From Anoplolepis gracilipes (lineage: Eukaryota; Arthropoda; Insecta; Hymenoptera; Formicidae), in the NCBI RefSeq assembly GCF_047496725.1, contig NC_132983.1:6053501-6117500 (forward strand): 64,000 bases of DNA, read 5' to 3'. The translations under genes and the position numbers were made by a program. Under the pieces are notes generated by a model. It was not told the origin of the DNA, made no database searches, and saw nothing but the letters and a program-made list of their open reading frames with translations. The stretch's first letter is position 1, and every line of letters starts with the position of its first letter. Positions 47,901 through 60,600 of this stretch are shown here, one piece after another.

Positions 47901-48485
47901 TAGTAAGATGATACAAACGGGACAATGATGATGAGCGACGGCGTACTCTAATTACTAAATTCGAATCAATCGGTGGAGAAATCGTTGCTTTTAGGTGTAA
48001 TATTAGAATTTTCCTTCTTTCTTTTTTTTCCACGAAAAGGAGAAAAAAGATACTACACACTGTTCCATGTTGATATTTTTCTTAAGCCGATATGTAGACA
48101 ATGTTTGTACATACTTGTGTAAATACGTCCTAGAGTTTGTAAGAATGAAAACATGAGGTTTTTGTGTACATTTTTTTGTATTTCTTTTAACGACGGCGCC
48201 ATGTATAAATATAATGAAGTAGGAATGTAGATAAATAGATAAACACACTGATAGGTAGGATAGATAGGTAGGCAGATAAACAGGCTGATAGCGGATGCTG
48301 ACGATGGTGCAAAATCATAGGAATCTTCATAAAGACAGGACACAGCGTTTTACGAATTTAAAATTTGCATCTGATAGCGATTGTCACGTGGCACTGCTGA
48401 TGACATTTGCATTGATCTTAGCTGTTCTCGTTGCGTCAATTCTCGCATTTTTTCTTTTTTTTTTTTTTAGTTTCACAAAAGTATT

Positions 48486-48608
48486 ATAGGTCATCTACAA
48501 TGGCCGTAGAACGTAAGGTCGCAAATTGACCAATTTTCGAAAATGCTTGACTGTCATTGGTCAATTTGCTTGCGACCTTACGTTCTACGGCTATTGTAGA
48601 CGAGGCTT
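48486..48608. mobile_element. complete palindromic MITE (CTACAATGGCCGTAG family)
   Basis: About 120 bp, nearly a perfect hairpin: TCTACAATGGCCGTAGAACG and TAAGGTCGCAAATTGACCAA on the left are mirrored to CGTTCTACGGCTATTGTAGA on the right. The loop is around TTTTCGAAAATG. It lies 590 bp beyond the MESR4-like stop codon. Confidence 0.85.
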
Positions 48609-49279
48609 TAAATTTCTAATGCTAAATATCTAATTGTCGCGGATGATTGCCAGTTTTTTCTTTCTGAAACTTTTATAAATTTTTAAATCGTTAAATTTAT
48701 TAAGTTTGTATCATTAATCATTAACTGTTCTCTTTAACAAAATGGCTATGTTCGAATTGTAGCGCTTCCTTAAAGCGGTTGTACCTGTTGAGAGGTGAAT
48801 CTTTCCTTGCTTCTAGTCTACCATGAGGTAAAATATACCTTGAAGTGAAAAAGTTATTCTTTCAGCAGCCGAAACAGCCCTTCCGTCGACAGTCTTGTGT
48901 CACATCGAACAGCCGATTAATTATATCGACGCTTGTATATTGCATCAATGAGATTTACAAACGTGTTTAATTAAATTGGAAAGCAGGCGCCATTTTTCAA
49001 CCATGAGAATAATCTATTAATAAAACAACGATGTGCGGAAAGTACTGTTAATATTAGAAACTACGAGGAACTTCGTGAATTTACTGAAAATTTCGCTTTA
49101 AACAGTATTATAGGATATATACGAGGAAACGTGTAACCATCATGTTTATATATATATATATTCCAATTTCACAGTCAGTTCGTATACATATATACAAGGT
49201 GTTCAAAGTTAAACGATAGTTCTATTCATAGAGTATGCGAAGTTTAATTATTTAACTTTGAAAAACCTTGTTATATACA

Positions 49280-49647
49280 AGCTGTCCTGTAATTGGGCGA
49301 AAAACCTGCTAATAACAGACTCTCATTCGGGATCATTCGGAGCCGATTTTTCCTCAGCGATGATACGAGAGACGTCGTCATTTCTTGCAAGTTTCCAATT
49401 TTTATTTTAATATATATCTTTGTAATTAAGCTTTAAATTAAAATTTTATTAAAGTAAACTCTATCTGCAATTAACTGAAGAATGTAGTTTTAACTTTAAA
49501 AATTTTAATTTGCAAAAAACGCCTTTTTTTTTAATCGCTTATAATTCGGAAATTATTGATGCCTCGACATTTTCAATGAGGAAAAATCGTCTCCAAATGA
49601 TCTCAAGAATCTACATTAGCAGACTATTCAACAATTACAAGGCACCA
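49280..49647. mobile_element. inverted-repeat element with about 75-bp TIRs
   Basis: Left TGTCCTGTAATTGGGCG...CTGCTAAT...GATCATTCGGAGCCGATTTT and TTCCTC are mirrored on the right by GAGGAAAAATCGTCTCC, AAATGATCTC, ATTAGCAG and CAATTACAAGGCACC. The centre is AT-rich without an ORF. Confidence 0.65.
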
Positions 49648-49738
49648 TATATATATATATATATACATGAAATTCGGAAGTGTATATAAAATAGAGAACA
49701 TGAATGTATATATATTCATGTGTATGTGTACATGTGTG

Positions 49739-49786
<48 letters not shown>

Positions 49787-51553
49787 TAAACACACACACT
49801 CACATACATGCACCCGTAAAACTGATAATACCACTGGAAAAGTGATGGTTCTATGAAAAAATAAATTAAAAATATAAAAATTTTTTATATGAGATTTCAT
49901 TTCCGAGAAAAGACTTTGAAAATTGGAAAATTAATAATAGCATACTTTTTTTAAGCTTAATTGGCGTGATTGTTTAAATTATATAAAGATATACATATTT
50001 TCTTTATTGAAAAAAAATAATGTTTATCTAAATATTTTTTTTTCATGTACAATATTTTTCTTTAGTGTAAATTATTTTAACTCGTTAAATCATTTTAATT
50101 TGTGTTATTAAATGAATAATAGTTGTATGTTTACATGTTAATAATCACTCTCGAGACGAAAAAATTTAAATATGAGAAAAATTATTTAAATGAAAAAAAC
50201 CAAATATATTATCGATGTTCCAAATTGTAAAGTTGATTTTTCTCGAAAACAAAATCTTATGTAAAAAAATTTTGTTGTATGTTTTCGATTAATTTTTGCA
50301 TATAGAATCCTCGTCAAATCTGTTTGAACAGATTTTGGCAAATGTCCGCTACAAATTTTGTCAGCAGAAAGGCTATAAATTTATTTACAGAGTCCATTAA
50401 TTTCGATTATGTCTGTCGACAGACTGTCAGCAAAACTAAAATAGAACCTGCTGATATAAGGCCTAAACATAAAGATTATCGTAATCGTTACCTACAGAAT
50501 CGTAAACATAAATCATAAACGTAAGTTAATGTATAGTGATTGAGGTAAACGTATAGCTATTACATATTCAATATGCGATGGATATGTTTACGTCAATCTT
50601 TGATTTATATTTACAACTCTGTCGGGAATGATTGCGACTTTGCGAGTCTTTGTGCTTCAAATCCTCAACATACATATACAGGGTGTCTCTATAGATATAG
50701 AAAGCATAGACACAGTTCGTTTGTTTTAGACTTATTGATAGACAAGGTAACGTAACAAAAGAAACACTTGACGGATTGCTTCTCTCTTTTTATTGGAAAT
50801 AAAGAGCGCGAGTTAAATAATCTTTATTATATTTTTTTTTTATTCGACCAAATACATCATATAGATTGAATGAAGACTATGCTTCCTGTATCTCAAAAGA
50901 AAAGAACAATATTTTGGCAGATGATAGTATCAACCATTATAAGGAAGAAATCATTATAGAAAAAAGTTTCTCAATATATTTTAAATAATTCTCGTGTGCG
51001 AGATTGACAGCGCTCTCTCTCCCCCCCCCCCTCTTCCCTTTTCCCTTTCTTCTCTTCATCTCCATCCTTCTCTTTTTTTTTCTCCTTTTTCTCATCTCTA
51101 ATTTCTTCTCTCTTTTACGCACTTTGATTAAATTTGTGAATAAATGCAGCTAAAAAAAAGCATAGACTGCTTCACTGTAAGTAAAAAATATAAAGTCGTT
51201 TGAGTAGTAAACATAAAGCCTGCTATATTTTTCTGTGTCCTCTCTAGTTTTGAAAAAAAAAAGAGAAAAGAAAATATAGTTTGTTAAATATATCACTTTT
51301 TTTTTTTTTTTTTTTTTTTTTTCATAATCACTACTATCAGATACTATCTCAAAATATTGATCTTTTCTTTTAAGAGGAATATATTATTGCTGCTTTATTA
51401 TATCCCTTTATGCAAATCTCGAAGGAATGGATGATGGACAAATGTCGACGGCCACTCTGCATTTCTTCTTTTCTTCTCTTTTAATTTAAGTTGACGTTTA
51501 CAAGAAATAAACAGTTTCGGTTTTTTGTTTTAGGGTTGCTTCCATCACTTTCG

Positions 51554-51559
51554 TTTATT
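51554..51559 (-). other. CFAP251 polyadenylation signal
   Basis: AATAAA on the minus strand, 80 bases past the CFAP251 stop. Confidence 0.55.
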
Positions 51560-51638
51560 TCTCATCTCACAGCAGTATATATGTATATAATATATATATA
51601 TATATATAAAAAAAAAAAAAATCTCTAGTACCGCGCGG

Positions 51639-54528
51639 CTACGGATAATCATCATGTTGGTTTCTCCGATTGTCAACTTCAGTTTCCTCCAATGTTTCGA
51701 TACCCATAATGTCCACGGCAAAATCTTTGTAAGATATTGTCTGTATCATAACGTAACAATACATTACTCTCGACGAGTTTATCTGGTTTATTCTACATTT
51801 ACTGCCTATATTTGCATATTGTCTATTTTTCAACAAATTTGAGGAGATAATTACTGGCGGAAGAAAAAGGAAATTGAAAAACACGTCTCTTTCCGATGGA
51901 CTTGACGGCTCCGTCGTTTCCTCGTCAGAAGGCACGAGCAATTTAAGATACGTGTATGCCTCTTCCAAAGTCAACGGTTCACCTGTCACACACAACACCA
52001 TATATAAATTGAAGAGACAAGTCTCGTTGAGTACTGCAAGTAAAAATTGAATTACTTTGAAAAAAAATGAAAATATATTCAACTTTGTTTCAGTTTATGT
52101 ATTCAAGATCCAATAATGTAGTGTCCGTAAATTTTGAAACTGTTTTAACATAGAAAAGTATAGATTGTTACATTAATTAATATACAGTATATAATAAATT
52201 AATTATAATAAATTAATTTTTAATATTTATTAATAATATTTATATATTATTTGAATATTTATTAATAATTATATATTAATTTTTATTAATTACTCATTAA
52301 TAATTAATTAATGTACAGTTTGAGAAACAATTATGTTCTCTCTAATTAGAAGCACGAGCAAAAATTAAATTAAGCAGACAGATCATATGGGAATTAAAAA
52401 TTTGACAGATTATTAATTTATATCAAAATGCAATCAATAATGATATAAAATTACAAAGGTATAGATTTTATACATATTTTTGCGATCAAAGTTGAGTGAT
52501 ACTTAATCCTTTGAGTCACAGCGGATCACCCAAAGACCCACCTTTTTTTTCGTAGTTTTTTTTATTGTTTTAACTACTTTTTTATCAACAAATACCGGAT
52601 TTTTTGTTTCTACAGAGTCTCTAGAACATTAATAAGTGTAAAAAAAATATAAACAGTCATTAATTGTTAATTGCAAAAATACCATATATAAACAGTCAAA
52701 ATTAGTACTTTTTTACGAAAAAATGCATTTTCCACTAATCTATTATGACAATAAATACGGCAATTTTTTTATAATCTTAGTACACTCTAAAGTATTTTTC
52801 AGAATTTTTTTACAATTTTCCACCGTATTGTTTTTGTTAAATCCTTTTTTTGATAAAAAAATATAAAAAGCAATATTTTCTGTTCTAAATTAAAAGTAAC
52901 AGTCGTATTCTTTTTTAAATTTTTTCTCTGAAGGTTTTTGTAGATCGCAGAATCTGAATCTAAAGGAAAAGAAATTTAATTTCCAAAATTTAATATAGGG
53001 ATCCAATATGGCGGAAGTAAAATTTCGTGGATCCGCTATCTTGAATTTTGAAAATCTGACAACGGATTCGTAATCAGTGGCCCCAAAAACCCTTATAAAC
53101 CAAATTTTATAAAATACTGACAATTAGACAAATTCGTGACTCGAAGGGTTAAAGAAGTTAACTTGGACTTGCCGACACGCTCGTCGTCTTCTATCGAGGT
53201 CTTCGACGTTACTTTACCGAGTAAAATGTTTATAAACTGCTCTCTTGTCAAGGTAGGATTTTTCATATTAATAGAATTCTCATCGATGAAATTACGGAAA
53301 GCTTCCTTTATTTGGCGCATGCAAAGTCCGAACGCCGGTCGGTGATTCACGTAAAGTTTCACGAATTCTTCAAAAGTGATCCTCTCGACGAATTTACCGG
53401 TTTCGATATAATTTCTATAGCGCACTTCCGTCTTGATATTCTCTATCTTGAAAATAAATGTATACTTATAACGTGATAGAGTCCCGCTTTTTAAAGTTTA
53501 AAAAGATTTCGTCCACGAGTTCAAAAATTATTTATAATAAAATTAAAATTATTTGAAATATTAAGGTTCCTGAGTACTTGCCGCGGAACTTGGATGTCGA
53601 CGGTGGCGACATATAGTTCTGTCTCTTTCTCTCTTTTGGGAAATATGTCAGAAGCGAGAAATGACAGCGCAATTTATGTTGCGACCTACGTCGTAATTAT
53701 TTGCTATTTGCTAGTGTTGTCATGTGCAACGTATTTATGAAACTTGTGAAAATGGACGGCTGCCAAGCTGTGTAAGGAATAAACTGTGTAAAGTAACATT
53801 TTCCTCTCCTTATTTCGACAGCTGTCAAATCGCGTGTTTTTCCGCATTTCAAGGGTTCATTTCGGACTCAATTTACAGTTATTTATCAATTGTCAGGAGG
53901 AAGAATTCTGAAGAGATTGGTAGTATTATTTCGTTGAAATATGTTTTTATTTACATGTCAGTCGCAACATAAATTAGGGTGTCATTTCTCGCTATTTCTC
54001 GCTTATGACGTCACGATTTCAATATGGCCGCGGTGACTACTCAGGAGCCTTAACATTATTTTATAAGCACCCTGTATGTACAATAGTATTATGTGCATGC
54101 ACACACACAAATAATATAATATATAAAGAAATACTTCTTCGTTGGTCAGAAAATATCCGATAGCTCGCATAAGGTTTGGAATCTGTTCGATGGCCACGGT
54201 ATCGGAGACAATTCTGGCAGCGGCCGTATTTTCCTTTTGTTCTAACATTTGCACGTAATAAAACAGAGCCTTCATCTCGTTTATCAGCCATCGAGTTTTC
54301 CTCTCGCCTTCGACGAGACAATGAAACGGTGAGAGTCCTTCTCCGCCTAATTGCGCCATTAAATCAACGGATCTGTTGTGAGAAAAATGTAATAAAGACT
54401 CGCAATCAATCACTTTGCAGTCGTATTTAATAGCGATGATGTCACATATGTATTTAGCGTGAAAAGACTGGAATAAATTTTTAATAATTAATATAAATAG
54501 GTTCAAAATAAATTAATTTTTCCCATAT

Positions 54529-54600
<72 letters not shown>

Positions 54601-57600
54601 GTATGATACAGAAAAGGTTGCAAATTCTAATCTTTTTTATTAAAAGCAAAACAAAAAAAAAATAAATCGTTTTTATTTTGACGACGATATATTGAAAAGG
54701 AAAATATATATATATATTATTTTCAATTTTCTTTTAAGGTCAAAATTTAATCCGGCTGTAATAAAGGGCTAGAAGTCACCACTGCTTGTCAACATTTATC
54801 AACCTGAGTTTGATTTTCCACATCAACACACACGGATCGTTGTAGCCTGTGGTAAAGAGTATTTCTCTGTTGTTGCTGACAGCGATATTTGTTATCTAGA
54901 AATATATATAAAGACACAAATGCATAAATATATATATATATATATATATCTATCATTTTGTAAAAATGAATATGTGTATAGGTAGCATCTAACTTTTCGT
55001 GGATGTCCTGTCATACCGACAATCTTGTAAGGATTGCCGTCGAAAGGCAGTAGCTGCAGACCAATTTCCTTGTCGGTGGCGAATACCATGTAACTATTAT
55101 GATTGACAAGTTTCTTCGTCAACACCTGTTGTAGAGATTTAAATACGTGAAATTTTTCAATAAAATATTCTAATTGATTTATCATAAAGAGATAGGAGGA
55201 AATTTCTCCGATAAATTAAATTCTTAATGTAAACACACAACAGAAAAAAAAAATGTAAAAATTCAGACATGCATTCTACGTAATTTTAATTATTAATAAT
55301 CGCTGTATAAAATTTTTAATGATTATCTCTTGAGGAAAAATGTCAAGATTAAATTATCTCATATTAACATGACGAACTTAATTAAAATTAAGAGACGTTA
55401 GAATGTCTTGACAGATAAGAGTGATGACAGGTCTATCTGTCATTATTTATCATCAAGTATTTCTTTTTATCTGAAATTTTTCTATTAATCATAATTTTAA
55501 ATAAAATATCTTAATAACAACTATATATGGTAATAAAATTTCTTTCTTTCTCTTTCTCTCTCTCTCTAAAACTTTAAAATTTTTGTGATATAATATTAAT
55601 GCAATCTTTTAATTTCTATTAAACCGATTAAAATTAGTATAGACTTGATCTCGAGATCTCAAAAGTTTTGAGATATCGAAAATTTCAAAATATTTTAGTT
55701 TTCAATGTTTATTACATATACTTGCTAGTAAATAATGATAAATAAAGTTTTTGTATTAAATAGAAAAAATGTTGGCTTTGTAACAAATGTATTTATATAT
55801 AAAAATTATATATAAATATATATATAAATTTTATAAATATTCTAATAATAATTATAAAAGAAATAGATATATTATTATTCTAGAAATATTCTAATGTAAT
55901 TAATGTAAAAAAGATAGGTATATTATTATCTAATCAAATATTAATATCAATTAATGTTATATTACATTAACATTATGTATCAAATTCAAATCTAATAATT
56001 GCGGACATTCCGTCTAAACCAATCAACACATCGTTCTAACAAAATATATATAAATGTTCAAACGCGTTACTTGGAATTGTTGTACTGGTTCTCCAAAGAT
56101 CGGTCCTAAATAAGTACCACGAATAGTCTTGGTAACATCGAAGATTTTATATTTGTACTGCAATGAGTGTACGGATTAAATTATTACATCTTTTTTTTAC
56201 ATAACTCGAACAAAACAAATTTTAAAAAATCGCAGAGAACTATTTATTGAAGTATTACTTGGGAATTTGAGATCATAAGGAATCTCTCAACACCAAACTC
56301 GGGATACCACGCTAGGCAAAGAGGAATAGCGCTCTGTTCGATTTTGTCAATGCGCAAGATTTGAAGTCCCGGTGTTGGATACGGCCCGCTGTAAACGACG
56401 AATTATAAAATAATAATACAGCCTGTACATATATTGTAATAATTACCTCTTTCAAGAAAAATGCTCGACAAAAATATCTACAGAACTTTAGCGCACGAAT
56501 AATTCATTCATATATCTCTTTTTAAGAAAAAAGATTTTATATTGATTTTTTATAGCCATCATGGCTATAAATATAGCTGTAAATCTCAAACTATATTTTA
56601 AATTATGTTTACCGAACAAAGAGCCTTCGATCACCACGATTTCACCACTCTGTATTATTGCCAATGAAAAAAATTGATTTATTTCCCAAGAAAAAGAGGC
56701 TGATGATTTTTCGTTTCCATAATCATAACTCAATCGTTTCCCAATTTATAGAATATCATATTAAAATTATTATCCAATTGATTAAATAATTGATGCCATT
56801 TTTGCGAATAATATAGTAAGTCATGATGCAACCTGCGTTCGAGATCGTATTCGATAAGCTCGCGATCCTCTCCGAGCGAAAAAAATCGGGACCCAGCGGA
56901 GTCGGATGTAGCCGGGCCGAAAAGTATATCTCTGATGGGTAGATAATGCGAATGATATTTTCCGATTAGGTTCCACAGGTTGACCTCCTTCGAAGCGATA
57001 TTGTTTCTCTTAAATACTACTACTGTCAATGCGTCGTCCTGAAAATAAAAATCTTATATCGATATCTCCCTTAAATATAGAATGTCTTTGAATGACCATG
57101 TGTTAGTTTTTTCCCGCATGAATTTAATTTGATTTAAACGATCGCTGCGTTGCTATCCTTCAACCAATATGACTGGTTTGTAATTAATAAGAACTTCTTG
57201 TATTGTTAAATTTCAAATAAATCAATTGTATTGTCTTACTTTTATTAATTAATTTTATGTATTTTATCTTACACATACTATATCTATATCTATATTGTGG
57301 CAAGCTTTCAGGAATGTTGCATGCAATATTCCAATCTTGCAAAACAATATTTCCGCAATATTCCATAAATATATCGTGCTGTGGGGGTGATGTTATATTT
57401 TTTATTCTGTATTTTGTATATTAAAGCGGAGTTTTTTCTCTTGTCCCTACAACACGAAATATTGTTAAAATATTAGATGAATATTTCAATATTGCGACAT
57501 ATTACAAATATTGCAATAATATTGTCCAATTACAAGTTTAATATTTTATTAGAGATATTGCAAAGATATTACTGCTATATTATAATATAATTATATATAT

Positions 57601-60600
57601 TTCGTTACTTCGTTCGCTTACCGTTATGTAACGAACTATGCATTATTTATCTGCGTAATCAAGTTTTTTTTTTAAGTATCTAAAGCCTGCAAAAACATAA
57701 CAAGTAACATTAAATATATTTTTCTTAATTTATAATACAATCCTAACACAGGGAGTTCAGATATTGGATTAATTGTTTAAAAATTGAACAAATAAGTATT
57801 ATGCAAATATTCTGCAATATCTTGTAAAAATATTGTATTCACGTTGCAGAAATATACATACATGCAATACGATTTGAAATGTGCCAGCATCATTACAGAA
57901 TATTGCACAATATAGTTTTGGAGCGAACATATGTATCTATATTGTGGCAAGCTTTCAGGAATATTGCATGCAATATTCCAATCTTGCAAAACAATATTCC
58001 CGCAATATTCCATAAATATATCGTGCTGTAGGGGTAATATTATATTTTTTTATTCTGTATTTTGTATATTAACGCGGAGTTTTTTCCCTTGTTCATTCTC
58101 TAAATAAATAAATAAATAAACTCTTAAAAATAGATTTTACGTTCGATCGATGAAATATTTCCTCACTGTGTAAGCCATGTAATTAGCACACGAGGCGAAA
58201 GTGATTTTATTGACAGCTGCTGAGGAATGTTTGTATGGAATCTCCTCTAAGAGATCCAAGGTAATGTGATGTAGAATCCAAATCGCCCCGTTCTCCATAC
58301 CGCATACTAACATACTGCCTATTGTAGAGGGAGAAAATAAATAAGCGCTCTTCTATGCAGACTCGAAAAGAAAAATTATGACATTTCTCGAGATACCAAC
58401 ATTTCGGTGAAAACTTTAAAGCTGTAATGGCTTTTAAAGACTCGTGTCTTTGCGGACAAGTGACGTAAATAATCTTCTTGTCAACAGTCTGTTCTTTTTC
58501 GAGAATCGGCCGGAAATCTGGTAGGGTCGGCATTCTCCTGGATATCAATAAAGTATGCTCTTCGTAATTGTACAGACGCAGAGTACCCTGCATATCGCCT
58601 ACGGCTATGTAATTACTGTAATTAAAATTAACAAATGTAACAAGTATTTTACACATTAATTAATTATTTTAAATATTTTCTTTCAAAGTATAATATGAAT
58701 ATAAATAATATAAAAAATACTATTATATAAATATAATTAATATAAAAATAAATTAAAATGAATATATTTATGTGTTTTTAATTATATTAATATAATATTT
58801 AATAAATTGAGAATTATGATTAAAAGTGAAAAATGATGAAAATCTTTTTCTCGTGAAATAAATCAACTTTTTTCGTGTATCACTCGCATTTAATAAAATG
58901 CAGATTAGTAAAATATATTAAAAAATCTTTCTTTTTTTCAATAGTCATAGATTAATAAATGTAGCTGTAAATCTCGATCAATTGTCATACTAATAAGATC
59001 TTTTTTTGCTAAAAAATATAAGACATACACGAATTAATTATCGTGCATTTACTAATAACAAGAGAGAATAAGGGAAGTTTTCGATACAGGGTGGTTCATT
59101 TTAATTTTCCTAGGCAAATTCTCGAAAAATATAAAAGATAAAAAGATTCTTTGAAAATGTCATATTTTTCGAAATCCCCCTCTCTCTTTTAATTTTTAAA
59201 AATCTAACATAATTTTTAAAAATCTAACGTACCATCAAACACGAGCAGTGATCTACGAAAAAACTAATTTATTTTGTAAGAAAAAAATCACTCTAATTTC
59301 TCGCTTTTATAATGCAATATTTAGTTAAAATAAGGAAATTATATATGCAATTTTTCAACAAGTAATTTACTCTACGTCTCCTTTTTCTTCTACCTTTCTG
59401 GATGAGCATCTATGCTGATCGCGGCTGCCACTGGATGGTGTAATATAAAGTGCCATTTTTGCTTCGGAATTTCTACTAGTGCTATTACTCCCGTAAAAGA
59501 GCCTAAAACGAAAGACTAAAGCTCAAATAAAATACCATAATGTATTTAATAATATTTGTTGAATCGACGAATTTTTATCTGAATCAAATTGAATCGTTAT
59601 AAAACATGATTTGTAATCAACAATATAATTATTATAGGATTAAATTAAACAAAGATAATAAAGAAAGACTTTGAGCTGAGAAGGATGACATTCCTTGCAA
59701 ACAAATTTTGCAAGATTGGCACCAACACATTGTTTGTATTAAAATCTTCTCGATTTGAAATTTTCGAATAATTCACACTTAAATGGTAGGAATGTGAATT
59801 AACATTTTTAGCGAAATAAAATGTCTTACATGCAAGAAAATTTCGGATGTTAAGCGGAGAACCGTCCAGTAGAGTAGCATCCATTGGCGGATAGCTTGAC
59901 TTCACTTCGCTAAATGTTTTGTTGTTTCGCGAAACATGTTTTGCATTTGTAATGAATTTGGACGAGGCCATCTCTATTTTACCATTTGCTTCGTATTCTA
60001 ATTCATGAGAATATTTCATATTACTGTGTGTGATCCGTATAATTGTATACTTTTTTGTTTATATACAAATATTGAAAATTAATTTTTTAATGTTAAAACG
60101 AGACCAGAAATTAAATAAAAAATATACTTTTGTAATATATTTTATTTAAAAAATTAACTAAAATATTAATAAAATATCAATAAATTTTTAAAAATTTTTT
60201 ATTTTAAATTCGTAAAACCATAAATAATAAAGAAAATATTTTAAAACACTCAAAGTATAAATAAAAAAATTTTGGTTTGTATTGTATTTATAAATATAGC
60301 TAAATATACGATATATTTTTTGTATTCTCATAACTTTCTTTAAAACCTATATAATACACGTTTTACATTATTATCACATAGTTTTGATATCAACTCTAAA
60401 AAAAATTTACGAATAAAAAAATACATAAAAATGTACAAACATAAGAAATAAATAACGTGTATAAAGACACGCATGAAAATGCAAATACAAAAAAATAAGC
60501 GATAGAACTTGTACTTGAAGGATAATTTTTAAAGTTAAAAACTGATCGCTCGAAGGAAGGGAAAAAAAGATTTTTTTTTTTTTTTCCAAGACTTACTCTC

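Larger units (their letters stand above)
47901..51638. other. convergent spacer between the MESR4-like gene and CFAP251
   Basis: The 3' UTR of the MESR4-like gene probably covers at least 47901-48450. The spacer contains a palindromic MITE (48486-48608), an inverted-repeat element (49280-49647), a (TA)n tract (49742-49791), a C run and CT-rich stretch (51010-51115) and a T run (51297-51322). A minus-strand AATAAA (51559-51554) lies 80 bases past the CFAP251 stop. Confidence 0.5.

Noticed and set aside
53093..53213. Extension of CFAP251 exon 19 past the GTAAAG donor, or use of the later GTAACG donor
   Set aside because: Only the donor after 53218 (CTCG|GTAAAG) gives phase 1, which joins in frame to the next exon and restores the conserved ILLGEPLT junction.
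56730..56832. Read-through of CFAP251 exon 13 to the stop at 56730
   Set aside because: The homologous protein continues with the exon at 56388. The GTTGCA donor at 56832 gives matching phase 2.
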